From positions 310,001-374,000 of the forward strand of contig NZ_PDNV01000003.1 of the NCBI RefSeq assembly GCF_002849615.1: 64,000 bases of DNA. Reading direction: 5' to 3'. Under the pieces are notes generated by a model. It did no database searches and had not been told where the DNA came from. It saw only the letters and a list, made by a program, of their open reading frames with translations. The translations under genes were made by a program, and so were the position numbers. This DNA comes from Pollutimonas nitritireducens (GTDB lineage: Bacteria > Pseudomonadota > Gammaproteobacteria > Burkholderiales > Burkholderiaceae_B). This document shows positions 1-8,885 of this stretch, piece after piece. Each line of letters starts with the position of its first letter. The first letter of the stretch is position 1.

Positions 1-1
1 T

Positions 2-475
2 CCCCCATCCGGCGCAACGCCGACCGAAGCGCAGCGTCAGGAGAATGAATTATCGGAAAAGCTGGTATCGCAATTCCTGGCTGCCGATGTGATTGTGGTC
101 GGCTCGCCTCTGTATAATTTTTCGATTCCCAGCCAGCTCAAATCCTGGATCGATCGGCTGGCTCAGGCTGGCCGTACATTCACCTACACCGCAAATGGTC
201 CGGAAGGGCTGGCCAAAGGCAAGACGGTCATCGCAGCGCTCAGCCGCGGCGGCATCTACTCCACCAGCGAAGCCGGCCGCGCCATGGAGCACCAGGAAAG
301 CTACCTGAAGACGATATTCGGCTTCTTCGGCATCACCGACGTGCGGGTCGTGCGAGCCGAGGGCACTGACATGGGCGCCGAGAGCCGCACGAACGCATTG
401 CAGACGGCTGATAAATGTATCAAGGTCCTGGCTACCAAATCATTTGACCCCAGCACGGCTGAAATGGCCGCCTGA
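2..475 (+). CDS. azoR: FMN-dependent NADH-azoreductase, 3' part
   Basis: The reading frame is open from base 2, so the 5' end lies outside the window; 157 residues are visible. The fragment has the flavodoxin-like fold features of the AzoR family: the strand-turn [16 protein letters not shown] followed by [15 protein letters not shown], which in this family contacts the FMN and the dimer partner, and the late segment [15 protein letters not shown]. AzoR proteins are cytoplasmic homodimeric FMN enzymes of about 200 residues that reduce quinones and azo dyes with NADH, so about 45 residues are missing. The final helix ends with a short Ala-rich tail. It is followed by 145 bp before dbpA on the same strand. 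Assignment to the family is firm; the physiological substrate cannot be read from sequence. Confidence 0.9.
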   Translation, partial: PPSGATPTEAQRQENELSEKLVSQFLAADVIVVGSPLYNFSIPSQLKSWIDRLAQAGRTFTYTANGPEGLAKGKTVIAALSRGGIYSTSEAGRAMEHQESYLKTIFGFFGITDVRVVRAEGTDMGAESRTNALQTADKCIKVLATKSFDPSTAEMAA

Positions 476-562
476 CGGTCATCACGCCTTGAACCTGCCC
501 TCGTGCGTTTGCCCGGGCAGCGACAGCCCAATGTCAATCACGGGCTACAATCAGGCCAGACA

Positions 563-598
563 TCCCGACCCCGACCCAATCCTGGCTCGGGGCCGGGA
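563..598. other. Inverted repeat in the azoR-dbpA gap
   Basis: The arms at 563-574 (TCCCGACCCCGA) and 587-598 (TCGGGGCCGGGA) are complementary at 11 of 12 positions, with a 12-nt loop. The hairpin ends 22 nt before the GTG chosen as the dbpA start. No T tract follows on the plus strand. It may be a weak terminator for azoR or a structured 5' leader of dbpA; the sequence does not decide between them. Confidence 0.45.
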
Positions 599-620
599 CG
601 CACTGAAATGCCTGCCTATT

Positions 621-2009
621 GTGACCCCCCTCTCTTTTTCTTCCCTCCCGCTCTCGCGCGCCATACTCGACAATCTCGATAACCTTGGCTATCAAGCCAT
701 GACGCCTATCCAGGCGCAGGGCCTTCCGCTCATCGTCGAAGGACGCGATCTCATTGCGCAGGCCAAGACCGGCAGCGGCAAGACCGCGGCATTCGGCCTT
801 GGCATCGTCCATTCCCTGAATGTCGCCTTGTCAGCGACTCAAGCATTGGTTCTGTGTCCCACGCGCGAACTCGCCGAGCAGGTCGCCAATGAACTGCGTC
901 GCCTGGCGCGTGCGTTGAGCAATACCAAGATCATCACGCTATGCGGCGGCACGCCCATACGTCCGCAAGTTGAATCGCTCAAGTTTGGCGCCCACATCAT
1001 TGTTGCGACGCCAGGCAGGCTGATGGACCACATCGACCGGAGTACGGTCGACTTGTCCCGCATAAAGACGCTGGTACTCGACGAGGCCGATCGCATGCTG
1101 GACATGGGTTTCTACGACGACGTCAATCACATTGTCAGCGCGTGCCCGACCCAGCGTCAGACGCTGCTTTTCTCGGCCACTTATGCCGACGACATCCGCA
1201 AGGCCAGTGCGCGTTTCCTTAAAAAGCCGGCCGAAGTGAAAGTGGAATCCGTGCATGATGCCAGCCATATCGAGCAGATTTTCTATGAGATCGATGCCGA
1301 TCGCCGGCTTGCTGTGGTCGGCCAGCTACTTGAACATTTCCGCCCTGTGTCGACGCTGGCGTTCTGCAATACCAAGGCGCAATGTCGCGAGCTGGTCACC
1401 TATCTGGAGTCGCGGGGGTTCAGTGCCTTGTCCCTGCACGGCGACCTGGAGCAGCGTGAACGTGAAGATGTGCTGGTACAGTTCTCGAATCGAAGCTGCT
1501 CTGTGCTGGTGGCGACCGACGTGGCAGCGCGGGGGCTGGATATCCAGACGCTGGATGCCGTCATCAACGTCGACGTAACGCCGGATGCGGAAGTCCACAT
1601 CCATCGTATCGGGCGCAGCGGTCGCGCGGGGGCCAAGGGCCTGGCGCTCAGCCTGTGTTCACCCGATGAAATGCGCTGGGCCAACCAAATTGAAAAATAC
1701 CAGGGCCAGCCGCTGATATGGGTGAACCCCAAGACACTGAAGCCTGCGCCGGGTGGTCGGCTCAATCCTCCAATGATCACGCTTTGCGTGCAGGGCGGAA
1801 AGAAAGACAAGTTGCGACCCGGGGATTTGCTGGGCGCGCTGACCAAGGACGCCGGCTTCGCAGCCGACCAGATCGGGAAGATCAACATCCTGGAATTTGT
1901 AAGCTTCGTTGCGCTGGACAGACATATTGCCCAGGAAGCCTACGATAAGCTGAGCAACGGCAATATAAAGGGCCGTCGCTTCAGGATGCGCTTTATGTCG
2001 GAACTCTGA
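621..2009 (+). CDS. dbpA: ATP-dependent RNA helicase DbpA
   Basis: This is a DEAD-box helicase of 462 residues from the GTG at 621 (E. coli DbpA has 457). In order: Q motif around residues 24-32 (GYQAMTPIQAQ), Walker A AKTGSGKT at 48-55, PTRELAEQ, DEADRMLDMG, the SAT motif, HRIGRSGRAG, and a C-terminal DbpA RNA-binding domain with GGKKDKLRPGDLLGALT and NIKGRRFRMRFM. That last domain recognises hairpin 92 of 23S rRNA and separates DbpA from other DEAD-box proteins, so the role is late 50S subunit assembly. The frame is open back to 444, but the extra 59 residues overlap azoR and have no family counterpart. The GTG at 621 gives MTPLSFSSLPLSRAIL, which matches the usual DbpA N-terminus. No strong ribosome binding site is visible, so the start is moderately certain. 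Confidence 0.93.
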   Translation: MTPLSFSSLPLSRAILDNLDNLGYQAMTPIQAQGLPLIVEGRDLIAQAKTGSGKTAAFGLGIVHSLNVALSATQALVLCPTRELAEQVANELRRLARALSNTKIITLCGGTPIRPQVESLKFGAHIIVATPGRLMDHIDRSTVDLSRIKTLVLDEADRMLDMGFYDDVNHIVSACPTQRQTLLFSATYADDIRKASARFLKKPAEVKVESVHDASHIEQIFYEIDADRRLAVVGQLLEHFRPVSTLAFCNTKAQCRELVTYLESRGFSALSLHGDLEQREREDVLVQFSNRSCSVLVATDVAARGLDIQTLDAVINVDVTPDAEVHIHRIGRSGRAGAKGLALSLCSPDEMRWANQIEKYQGQPLIWVNPKTLKPAPGGRLNPPMITLCVQGGKKDKLRPGDLLGALTKDAGFAADQIGKINILEFVSFVALDRHIAQEAYDKLSNGNIKGRRFRMRFMSEL

Positions 2010-2031
2010 CGCCCGCTTCCGGCCTTATGGG

Positions 2032-2706
2032 TCAAAGGTGCTCTTTAAGCCAATGTCCCAGCTTGGCCGCCTTGGTACTGAGGTAGTTCTCATTGAAGGG
2101 ATTGCGATTTACCTGAATGGGTATGCGCTCGACCACAGGCACGCCAAGACTTTCAAGTGTGCTCACCTTGCGAGGGTTATTCGTCATCAGCCGCAACGAG
2201 GCAATGCCGAAGTGATCCAGCATGGGCTTGCACAAGTCGTATCGGCGCATATCGGCCGGAAAACCCAATTGCTCGTTCGCCTCGACCGTGTCGGCGCCCG
2301 CATCCTGCAATTGATACGCACGGATTTTGTTCACGAGGCCGATGCCGCGACCTTCCTGCCGCATATATAGCAAGGCCCCACGTCCTTCCGTAGCGATGGC
2401 CTTGATTGCAGTTTCAAGTTGGGCGCCACAATCGCAACGCTGGCTGAACAAGGCATCACCCGTCAAGCATTCTGAATGAACGCGGGCCAGCACTGGCTCG
2501 CCATTATTGACGTCGCCCAATGTCAACATAAGATGCTCTTTCCCGGTGGCGGCCTCGACGAACACATGAATGCCGAACGTGGCCCAGGGAGTGGGCAGTT
2601 CGCTTGATGCAACGTAGCTGAGTTCCTGGACTGCAGGGGCGAGCTGTTCAATTGCTGCTTTTTCGATTTCCAATACGCCAGCGTCAGCGCCGTACATGGG
2701 CTGCAT
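2032..2706 (-). CDS. ribA: GTP cyclohydrolase II
   Basis: This 224-residue protein catalyses the first committed step of riboflavin synthesis, GTP to 2,5-diamino-6-ribosylamino-4(3H)-pyrimidinone 5'-phosphate. The zinc-binding cysteines are in [22 protein letters not shown]. The GTP-binding and catalytic stretch [22 protein letters not shown], the [12 protein letters not shown] segment and the MTNNPRK motif are all present. The start at 2706 ([13 protein letters not shown]) is chosen because GAGG lies nine bases upstream; the frame continues upstream to 2754 without family similarity. The gene stands alone and converges with dbpA, the two stop codons being 22 bp apart. It is a monofunctional RibA, not the RibBA fusion. 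I saw no FMN riboswitch upstream. Confidence 0.95.
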   Translation of the reverse strand: MQPMYGADAGVLEIEKAAIEQLAPAVQELSYVASSELPTPWATFGIHVFVEAATGKEHLMLTLGDVNNGEPVLARVHSECLTGDALFSQRCDCGAQLETAIKAIATEGRGALLYMRQEGRGIGLVNKIRAYQLQDAGADTVEANEQLGFPADMRRYDLCKPMLDHFGIASLRLMTNNPRKVSTLESLGVPVVERIPIQVNRNPFNENYLSTKAAKLGHWLKEHL

Positions 2707-3025
2707 AAAATTTAACCTCGAAACGGAAGTACAACGGAGATTAACATTCTTCAATGCGCTTATGTCGCGGCACAGAAAGCCAACCGGCCCTCACGTCGAA
2801 TTCCACTGGCGGTCTCCGGGCCGCCAGCCTGACTTCCATGATACTTCTGTGCTGCGGTCAGCAGTAGTGTCTCCAAACAGCTTTCACCGTCCCGCACAAA
2901 GGACAATCGCCCCTCAATGCCCTCTGGCGCCTATGTCTGCCCAATACACGCAGTCGAAAAGCCAGATAAAATGAAGTCGTCCGGCAAGTTGGTGAACGCC
3001 AAGGCGCGCACTGGCCACTTTAACT
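2707..3025. other. Intergenic region between ribA and the first small gene
   Basis: This 319-bp divergent spacer holds no credible gene. It has one perfect 7-bp inverted repeat (2806-2812 with 2821-2827, loop of 8 nt) of unknown meaning. I compared the ribA side with the conserved segments of the FMN riboswitch and found no convincing match. It must carry promoters for both flanking genes, but none is clear enough to place. Confidence 0.5.
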
Positions 3026-3406
3026 TTGAAGATTTGTAATTTGAATACGACACCGATTGAATCCTGGGGCTTTCTCCATCCTGAATGCCACGGCGCCAAG
3101 GCACTGATGTTTTTCAGCTGGGACCTGGCCAAGACCATCGAGCAGCAATTTACCTTGCATGCCCAGTCGTCGTTGGCCATACAACTGTACGAAGCGCAAA
3201 AGGCGGTAGACCGCCTGCTTACCCAGTATGTCCAGATACAGGCCAATCCCGATGCATTTGAAGGTCAAAGCATCGAGCTGCACCTGGAAAGCGACGAGAC
3301 CGACCCCGATACAGCGCCAGTCCTGGCTCTGCATACATCGCCCCACCTGGAACAGCTGATCATAGAATCGCAAGCCCAGCAACAGGCATCCCGCTCCATC
3401 AACTGA
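3026..3406 (+). CDS. Hypothetical protein, first of a tandem paralogous pair
   Basis: A 126-residue soluble acidic protein without signal peptide or membrane segment; no family recognised. The only start that gives the full frame is TTG at 3026; a second TTG five codons later is possible, and neither has a clear ribosome binding site. The next gene encodes a diverged relative: both have an Ala/Gln-rich helix (LYEAQKAVDRLLTQYVQ here, FQAQAAANKLVQAYER there), then FEGQSIELHLESD versus FTKQSIEIKSVVD, then a strand with A(P)VLAL or LLLVPI and a closing helix LEQLIIES or LKQKLVELL. The shared layout is evidence that the frame is coding. The gap to the second gene is 47 bp. Confidence 0.6.
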   Translation: MKICNLNTTPIESWGFLHPECHGAKALMFFSWDLAKTIEQQFTLHAQSSLAIQLYEAQKAVDRLLTQYVQIQANPDAFEGQSIELHLESDETDPDTAPVLALHTSPHLEQLIIESQAQQQASRSIN

Positions 3407-3453
3407 AAACGACGCATACCAAGCCGCATGCGCGGTCCATTACCGGAGTCCAC

Positions 3454-3795
3454 ATGACTACAAAGCAATGGGGCTATGAACGCGCCGACTGTCGCGGAAG
3501 CTTCGCGCTAAGCCTGTTCCTGGACGACATGGAGCGTCTCATTGAACATTACACCGGCCAGGCCGCAGCCCAACCCGAAGCGGTAATTTTCCAGGCGCAA
3601 GCCGCCGCCAATAAACTGGTGCAGGCCTATGAAAGGAATGCGCGCAACACCACTGCTTTCACCAAGCAGTCCATTGAGATCAAGTCAGTGGTGGATGCTG
3701 AAGGCGCCCTGCTGCTGGTTCCCATATTTTCCACCGGGTTGAAGCAAAAACTAGTCGAGCTGCTTAAGCGGAGCAACGAGACCAAGGTTCACTAA
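3454..3795 (+). CDS. Hypothetical protein, second of a tandem paralogous pair
   Basis: A 113-residue soluble protein, mostly helical by inspection, with no family that I recognise. The ATG is preceded by GGAG seven bases upstream, a better start than that of its upstream paralogue. The conserved core is an Ala/Gln-rich amphipathic helix around residues 45-60, FTKQSIEI around 70-77 and a closing LKQKLVELLKRS helix. No catalytic motif, metal-binding cluster or DNA-binding motif is visible, so a structural or protein-interaction role is possible but unproven. It probably shares a transcript with the gene before it. Confidence 0.7.
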   Translation: MTTKQWGYERADCRGSFALSLFLDDMERLIEHYTGQAAAQPEAVIFQAQAAANKLVQAYERNARNTTAFTKQSIEIKSVVDAEGALLLVPIFSTGLKQKLVELLKRSNETKVH

Positions 3796-3831
3796 ACCCC
3801 ATCGCGCACCCATGTCACCTAAGATGCGTGT

Positions 3832-4032
3832 ATGAAAACCACAATTATCCTGTTGAGTATCCTGGCGGCCACAGCAACCTGGTGGTGGAACACACGAGCC
3901 CGTCAAAGCGCGGGCAAACCCAGCTTCGGACACCAATTTCAGAATATTCTGAAATGCCTGGCCGCCGGCGCTGTCGTCTACTTTGCCCTGATGGCCTGCG
4001 CTGTGGTCTATTTAATGATTACGACATCCTAA
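3832..4032 (+). CDS. Small two-helix membrane protein, hypothetical
   Basis: A 66-residue frame with two hydrophobic stretches: TTIILLSILAATATWWW (residues 3-19) and LAAGAVVYFALMACAVVYLMI (residues 43-63), joined by a basic polar loop. This is the pattern of a small inner-membrane hairpin protein. The start ATG lacks a strong ribosome binding site. An overlapping frame from 3828 is longer but has no sensible composition, so I prefer this one. It lies 36 bp after the tandem pair on the same strand. Function unknown. Confidence 0.5.
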   Translation: MKTTIILLSILAATATWWWNTRARQSAGKPSFGHQFQNILKCLAAGAVVYFALMACAVVYLMITTS

Positions 4033-4230
4033 TCAATACTCCGGATGGCCCTATCCATGCAAAAAGCGAATAAAACTTGCAAGATTGCCTAAAATGAAAT
4101 GTAATAGGGCTTACAAAACGTGGTATTTGTCCGCGAAATTGTAACTTGCGTCATAAACTTTTTTGATGCGGTACGAGTGCCACGGCCGCCGTTATCCGGG
4201 CCTTGAAAAAGCGTGTACCCGTTTTCCACT

Positions 4231-4752
4231 ATGAGTCCCATCATGCCTGCTCCCGCCTTAAAAATACTGGCCGGCGTGCTGACCGCGTTAGTCGGCCACG
4301 CTGCGTTGGCGACGCCGACGCTATGGCCCACCAGTCCCTCACGGACCCAATTGCCAACACCCTACGGAAACCTGCACGTCGCCAATAACGAGTACGTGTA
4401 TGAGTCACGCCTGCAAATCGACAATACTGATATTGATCCGATGGTGCAAGGCATCCTGAACATCACTTATGCGTTCAGCACACCGAATTCCCATGCAGCG
4501 CTCGTTTCAATCAATACAGGAAGTAATGCCTGTCCATACACGTACCGCTGGGTAGTACTTGAAAAATCCGGCTACAAGGTTTCGCCTGAGTTCGGGTCGT
4601 GCAATGATCAGATCAAGGTCACAGCAAAGGGGCGCAAGCTGACCATGCTGACCCCCAGCGCGCATACCCCCGACAAGGTAGACATGTACGTGTACGACGG
4701 CAAGACACTGAAGCACCGCAGTACACAACTCATTGCCGACAAAAGACGCTAG
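4231..4752 (+). CDS. Exported hypothetical protein
   Basis: A 173-residue protein if translation starts at the ATG at 4231; a GTG at 4213 and another ATG at 4243 are alternatives. The N-terminus [19 protein letters not shown] is a Sec signal peptide with a cleavage site after ALA, so the protein is periplasmic or secreted. The mature part has two Cys residues (ACPYTY and FGSCND) that could form one disulphide, and alternating polar/hydrophobic segments typical of a beta-rich fold. No family is recognised. Its stop overlaps the end of nrdJ on the other strand by four bases. Confidence 0.65.
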   Translation: MSPIMPAPALKILAGVLTALVGHAALATPTLWPTSPSRTQLPTPYGNLHVANNEYVYESRLQIDNTDIDPMVQGILNITYAFSTPNSHAALVSINTGSNACPYTYRWVVLEKSGYKVSPEFGSCNDQIKVTAKGRKLTMLTPSAHTPDKVDMYVYDGKTLKHRSTQLIADKRR

Positions 4753-7598
4753 CCGCAACTGCCGATCGCGCCGCAAGCCGTGCAGAAGTCGCAACCGTCC
4801 TTCTTGATTACCGTGTGGTTGCCACACTCGTTGCATGTAGCACCTATCATTGCCGCATTCAACGACGAGCGCTGCGCGGGCTCGTCGGCCACGACACCCA
4901 TGGCGTTGATGGGCATGCCCTCTTCCGTCAGAATGCCAAGCATGGCATACCGATGAATGACCAATTGCGCCACATAGGCGACCGTCGACGGATAATTTGC
5001 TTGTCTTTCGCTTCCAGGCACGCGCGCCAGGAAGTCGCCGCGAGGCTCGGCATAATTCAGGAGCTTGCGCAGCTTCATGCCGATCCAGGCCGGGTCCACC
5101 ACGCGCATGTCGAGGCTGAGCAGTTTGCATAAGCCATCGAGGGCACGTGGATGAGCACCGGTCAGCCACATGCTGTAGGGACGCCGGCTGCCGTCGGGCA
5201 TCTGCAGCTCCTTGAGCATCAGCACGAAGTCATCCTGCGTGGAGGGATTACGTACATCGGCTACCCACGCCAATGTTCCGTCGGTGCCGGTTTTTGGCTC
5301 ATGCGGTGCAAAAAGCGCATTCAGCACCGGGCTTGGATCATTTTCCTGGGCGGCAAGTGCGCCCAAACTGTCGTAACGCCATGCCACAAGCCTGGCCAGC
5401 GCTGCCGTGGCGCTGGGTACCTGCACCAGCTCGCCACTTGGCGGCATGGGCATCTGGAAGCCGTCGCCGTAGGCGCTGGACAACACGGACAGCTTCTTGC
5501 GCAGCCAGCCTCTATCGTTGGCCCGCATATCGGTGGAAAGCGTCTTGGCAATGGCGTCCAAACCCCGCGGCGGCTGCCCACCCAATACCCAAACCTCGAA
5601 GGGGACATTAGCCTGATCGGCCACCACGACTGCAAATTCGCCCTGCGGCGTATGGATGGTCTCGCTGACCCACCCGGAAGCACCGGCTGGCAGTCCCGGG
5701 CGAGACGGCCAGCGCAAGGACGCGAGCGGCGGCGACATGGCGACTTCGGTGAGCACCAGGCGCTTGTCCTGCTCTGACAACGTGATGGGCTGTGGATTGC
5801 TGGCTTCGGCTGCCGCCCCGACCGACAACACGGCCCCAAGAATACTGTTCGGCCGATAGGTGGTGATGCCTTTGAGGCCTCGGTGCCAGGCCTGGAGATA
5901 GAGATTCTTAAATTCGTCGTAGGGATAATCGGCTGGTACGTTGACCGTCTTTGAAATCGCAGCGTCGACATACGGAGCCACAGCAGCAACCATAAGCATG
6001 TGGTCGATGGCCGAGATTTCCAGCGCAGAGACAAATGCCTCTGGGAGCTTGTTGACATCGCCGCCCAGCGCCCGGTAGATGCGGTAAGCGTGATCCTCGA
6101 CCGTATAGTCTTTTTTGCTGCCGTCGGCCATACGCTTCATGCGGTTGTAGAACCACGAAAAAGCCGGCTCGATACCATTGGAGGCGTTATCGGCGAACGC
6201 CAGGGAAATGGTGCCTGTAGGGGCAATGGAGGTAAGGTGGGAGTTGCGTATGCCATGCACACGGATCGCATCCTGGATGTCGGCGGGCAGACGCGACGCG
6301 AAACCGCCTTGCAAGTACTTTTCGGTATCGAGCAAGGGGAACGCGCCCCGCTCTTTGGCCAGATCGATGGACGCTTCGTAGGCAGCGTCGCGCATTTCGC
6401 GAGCCATGTCGGCCGCGAGCTCACGACCCTGATCGGTGTCGTAACGCACGCCCAGCATGATAAGCGTGTCGCCCAGGCCCGTAAAACCTAGACCCAGCCG
6501 ACGCTTGGCATCGGCCTCGCGCTTTTGTTCGTCGAGCGGCCATTTGGTGGCAATGAGCACATTGTCGAGCATGCGAACAGCAAGCTTCGTTGCTTTGCGC
6601 ATCTGCTTGAAATCAAACGCGGCATTGGCCGTGAATGGCGCGGTCACATACGCCGTCAGATTCAGGCTTCCCAGGCAGCAGCAGCCGTAATCGGGCAAGG
6701 GTTGCTCGCCGCAAGGATTGGTGGCTTCAATGGTCTCGCAATAGGAAAGATTGTTTTCGGCGTTGATGCGATCAAGATACAGTACACCTGGCTCCGCCGC
6801 CGCGTAGGTGCTTTGCATGATCAGATCCCACACTTCGCGCGCCTGCACCTTGCGATAGACCCATAGCCCATCGTCGCGAAGGTAAGCCCCGCTGCTTTTC
6901 AGGTCGACATTCGGTTCGTTGGCGTGAGTGAGCTCGAACGATGCGTCGGCTTCGACCGCCTGCATGAAGGCGTCGGTGACGCCGACGGATACGTTGAAGT
7001 TGTTCAATTGACCACGCTCTTGCTTGGCCGTGATGAATTCCATGACATCGGGATGCGTCACATTGATGACCGCCATCTGGGCACCACGGCGGGCACCGGC
7101 GGATTCGACGGTTTCGCATGAGCGATCGAAGACTCTCATGTAGGAAATCGGACCGGAAGCGCTGCTGCCCGTGCCTTTTACCATTGCACCACGAGGCCGG
7201 ATTGCTGAAAAGTTGTAACCCACGCCACCGCCCCGCCGCATGGTTTCGGCTGCCTGGGCCAACGCCGTATAAATGCCAGGCTTGCCGTCGACCCGTTCGG
7301 TGATGGAGTCGCCTACGGGCTGCACGAAACAATTGATCAGCGTGCTTTGCAGATCAGTACCGGCTGCGCTGTTGACGCGGCCCGCCGGAATAAAGCCATG
7401 CTGCATCGCCCATAGAAATTCTTCGGCATACTTCTTGCGCTGCTTCGGTTCTTCGACCTGGGCCAGCGCATTGGCCACTCGGCTGCGCACCTCGGTAATG
7501 CTGGTTTCACCACCCTTGGCATACTTTTCGATAAGAACCTCCGTAGAGATATCTTGCGGCTGAGCCAGCGCAATAGCGGTGTTTTCCATTTGTTGCAT
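4749..7598 (-). CDS. nrdJ: Adenosylcobalamin-dependent ribonucleotide reductase (class II)
   Basis: A 949-residue reductase that makes deoxyribonucleotides using a radical from coenzyme B12, so it needs no oxygen and no beta subunit. The catalytic barrel carries [13 protein letters not shown] (first redox Cys near residue 90), the [20 protein letters not shown] loop near residue 310 with the radical Cys, and PTGTISLAF. The C-terminal region has two related segments, [25 protein letters not shown] and [25 protein letters not shown], which look like a duplicated TSCPD-type domain. A Cys-rich tail, CNECG...CDFCTACG, should re-reduce the active site or bind zinc. The start at 7598 has AAGGA seven bases upstream; the frame runs open to 7706 without homology. 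No nrdAB or nrdD is in the window. No cobalamin riboswitch fits in the 117-bp upstream gap. Confidence 0.95.
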   Translation of the reverse strand: MQQMENTAIALAQPQDISTEVLIEKYAKGGETSITEVRSRVANALAQVEEPKQRKKYAEEFLWAMQHGFIPAGRVNSAAGTDLQSTLINCFVQPVGDSITERVDGKPGIYTALAQAAETMRRGGGVGYNFSAIRPRGAMVKGTGSSASGPISYMRVFDRSCETVESAGARRGAQMAVINVTHPDVMEFITAKQERGQLNNFNVSVGVTDAFMQAVEADASFELTHANEPNVDLKSSGAYLRDDGLWVYRKVQAREVWDLIMQSTYAAAEPGVLYLDRINAENNLSYCETIEATNPCGEQPLPDYGCCCLGSLNLTAYVTAPFTANAAFDFKQMRKATKLAVRMLDNVLIATKWPLDEQKREADAKRRLGLGFTGLGDTLIMLGVRYDTDQGRELAADMAREMRDAAYEASIDLAKERGAFPLLDTEKYLQGGFASRLPADIQDAIRVHGIRNSHLTSIAPTGTISLAFADNASNGIEPAFSWFYNRMKRMADGSKKDYTVEDHAYRIYRALGGDVNKLPEAFVSALEISAIDHMLMVAAVAPYVDAAISKTVNVPADYPYDEFKNLYLQAWHRGLKGITTYRPNSILGAVLSVGAAAEASNPQPITLSEQDKRLVLTEVAMSPPLASLRWPSRPGLPAGASGWVSETIHTPQGEFAVVVADQANVPFEVWVLGGQPPRGLDAIAKTLSTDMRANDRGWLRKKLSVLSSAYGDGFQMPMPPSGELVQVPSATAALARLVAWRYDSLGALAAQENDPSPVLNALFAPHEPKTGTDGTLAWVADVRNPSTQDDFVLMLKELQMPDGSRRPYSMWLTGAHPRALDGLCKLLSLDMRVVDPAWIGMKLRKLLNYAEPRGDFLARVPGSERQANYPSTVAYVAQLVIHRYAMLGILTEEGMPINAMGVVADEPAQRSSLNAAMIGATCNECGNHTVIKKDGCDFCTACGAIGSCG

Positions 7599-7715
7599 GC
7601 TTTGATCCTTGGTCTGTCCGAGTCCGCTTCGTAGACAGCATGGTCGACAGCGGTGGTAATAAATTGCTAATCGCAAGACGGTACCATATCCCCCCACGCG
7701 ATCCAATGACCTTCA

Positions 7716-7874
7716 TCAAGAAGTGCCTGCCGTCATCCCGGCGGTCTCCATCACGATACGCAGCAAATAGGCGGCGAGCGCCAGGACGGCGATACTCGCG
7801 GCCCAGATTCCCACCAGCCAGGCTACGCGTTTAAGCCACGACGGCCGCGCTGCCTTGATGTCGTTTTCCGGCAT
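7716..7874 (-). CDS. Small membrane protein of bd oxidase operon, DUF2474-like
   Basis: A 52-codon gene read directly from the sequence; it is below the usual length cut-off for gene finding. The N-terminus is polar (MPENDIKAARPSWLKR), followed by one transmembrane helix, VAWLVGIWAASIAVLALAAYLL, and a short tail RIVMETAGMTAGTS. Its ATG overlaps the cydB stop codon by one base (TGATG), so translational coupling is likely. In position, size and the SWLKR...W...W..S pattern it resembles the DUF2474/CydX-like peptides encoded after cyanide-insensitive oxidase genes, which sit in the membrane next to subunit I. The family assignment is from memory of the pattern; the gene itself is well supported by the overlap and the single clean helix. 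Confidence 0.8.
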   Translation of the reverse strand: MPENDIKAARPSWLKRVAWLVGIWAASIAVLALAAYLLRIVMETAGMTAGTS

Positions 7875-8881
7875 CAATGGTAGCCATCCTGTGCCGTCAC
7901 CTTACCCCTGAATACGTAATAGGACCAAGCGGTATACATCAGTATAAGCGGCACGATAAGCAAGGCGCCTACCAGCGTGAAACCCTGGCTCTGCAGAGGG
8001 CCGGAAGCATCCCAAATGCTGATATCGGGCGGAATGATATTGGGCCACACGCTGATCCCCAGGCCGCTATACCCCAGAAATACCAGGGCCAGTGTCAGCA
8101 GAAAGGGGGCTGCGTGAGGGCGGTTGTTCAGAGACCGCAAAAGAAAGTAGACCGCCAGTAGCACCAGCAAAGGCACGGGTGCGAACCAGAACAGGTTCGG
8201 CAGGCTGAACCATCTTTGCGCAATGTCGCTATGCGTGAGAGGCGTCCAGATGCTCAGCGCGACGATGACGGCGAGCAACGCCAGCGTCAGTGGCCTTGCC
8301 AACTGCAACATGCGGTCCTGCAGAGGACCTTGTGTCTTGAGGATGAGCCAGGTGCACCCCAACAGAGCGTATGCCACGATCAGACCCAGTCCCGTAAAAA
8401 TCGAAAAAGAACTAAGCCAGTCCAACGCGCCCCCTGCATAAGAGCGATTCACAACGTTGATGCCATGGATATAGGCGCCCAGCGTCACGCCCTGGAAAAA
8501 CGTAGCCGCGATGGAACCGCAGATGAACGCCTTGTCCCAAAGATGGCGCCGATGCGCCGGCGCCTTGAAGCGAAACTCGAAGGCGACACCACGAAATATG
8601 AGTCCGAGCAACATGAATATGAGCGGCAGCATGAAGGCGCTGAGGATTACAGAGTAAGCCAATGGAAATGCCGCCAGCAGTCCAGCGCCGCCAAGCACCA
8701 ACCAAGTTTCATTACCGTCCCACACTGGAGCGACCGTATTCATCATGACATCGCGATCTTCCTTACCCGTGACGAACAGGTACAGTATTCCGATACCAAG
8801 ATCGAAGCCGTCCATCACGACATACATGAGGATGCCGAACAGAATGATAATTGCCCATATAAGAGCCAGATCGATACCCAT
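7874..8881 (-). CDS. cydB: Cytochrome bd-type quinol oxidase subunit II
   Basis: A 335-residue integral membrane protein with about eight or nine hydrophobic helices. It begins with the CydB hallmark of an N-terminal helix followed by MDGFDLGIGIL, and has the conserved NTVAPVWDGNETWLVLGG segment near residues 48-66 and FRGVAFEFRFK near 96-106. Subunit II pairs with CydA to form the terminal oxidase that reduces oxygen with quinol electrons without pumping protons. It follows cydA by 4 bp and overlaps the small downstream gene by one base. With the shortened subunit I it fits the CioAB (cyanide-insensitive) branch. No cydDC heme/thiol exporter genes are next to it. Confidence 0.95.
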   Translation of the reverse strand: MGIDLALIWAIIILFGILMYVVMDGFDLGIGILYLFVTGKEDRDVMMNTVAPVWDGNETWLVLGGAGLLAAFPLAYSVILSAFMLPLIFMLLGLIFRGVAFEFRFKAPAHRRHLWDKAFICGSIAATFFQGVTLGAYIHGINVVNRSYAGGALDWLSSFSIFTGLGLIVAYALLGCTWLILKTQGPLQDRMLQLARPLTLALLAVIVALSIWTPLTHSDIAQRWFSLPNLFWFAPVPLLVLLAVYFLLRSLNNRPHAAPFLLTLALVFLGYSGLGISVWPNIIPPDISIWDASGPLQSQGFTLVGALLIVPLILMYTAWSYYVFRGKVTAQDGYH

Positions 8882-8885
8882 GGTT

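Noticed and set aside
444-620. N-terminal extension of DbpA from the ATG-like start at 444
   Set aside because: It overlaps the end of azoR, has low-complexity composition and no counterpart in DbpA proteins; the GTG at 621 fits the family length.
2707-2960. FMN riboswitch upstream of ribA
   Set aside because: The minus strand has one GGGACGGTGAAA-like stretch but lacks the conserved order of the other RFN segments.
3828-4073. 81-residue frame overlapping the small membrane protein gene
   Set aside because: It lacks a ribosome site and has Pro/Gly/His-rich, non-protein-like composition; the overlapping frame at 3832 has two clear membrane helices.
7599-7715. Cobalamin riboswitch before nrdJ
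   Set aside because: The gap is only 117 bp, too short for the element, and no B12-box-like sequence was seen.
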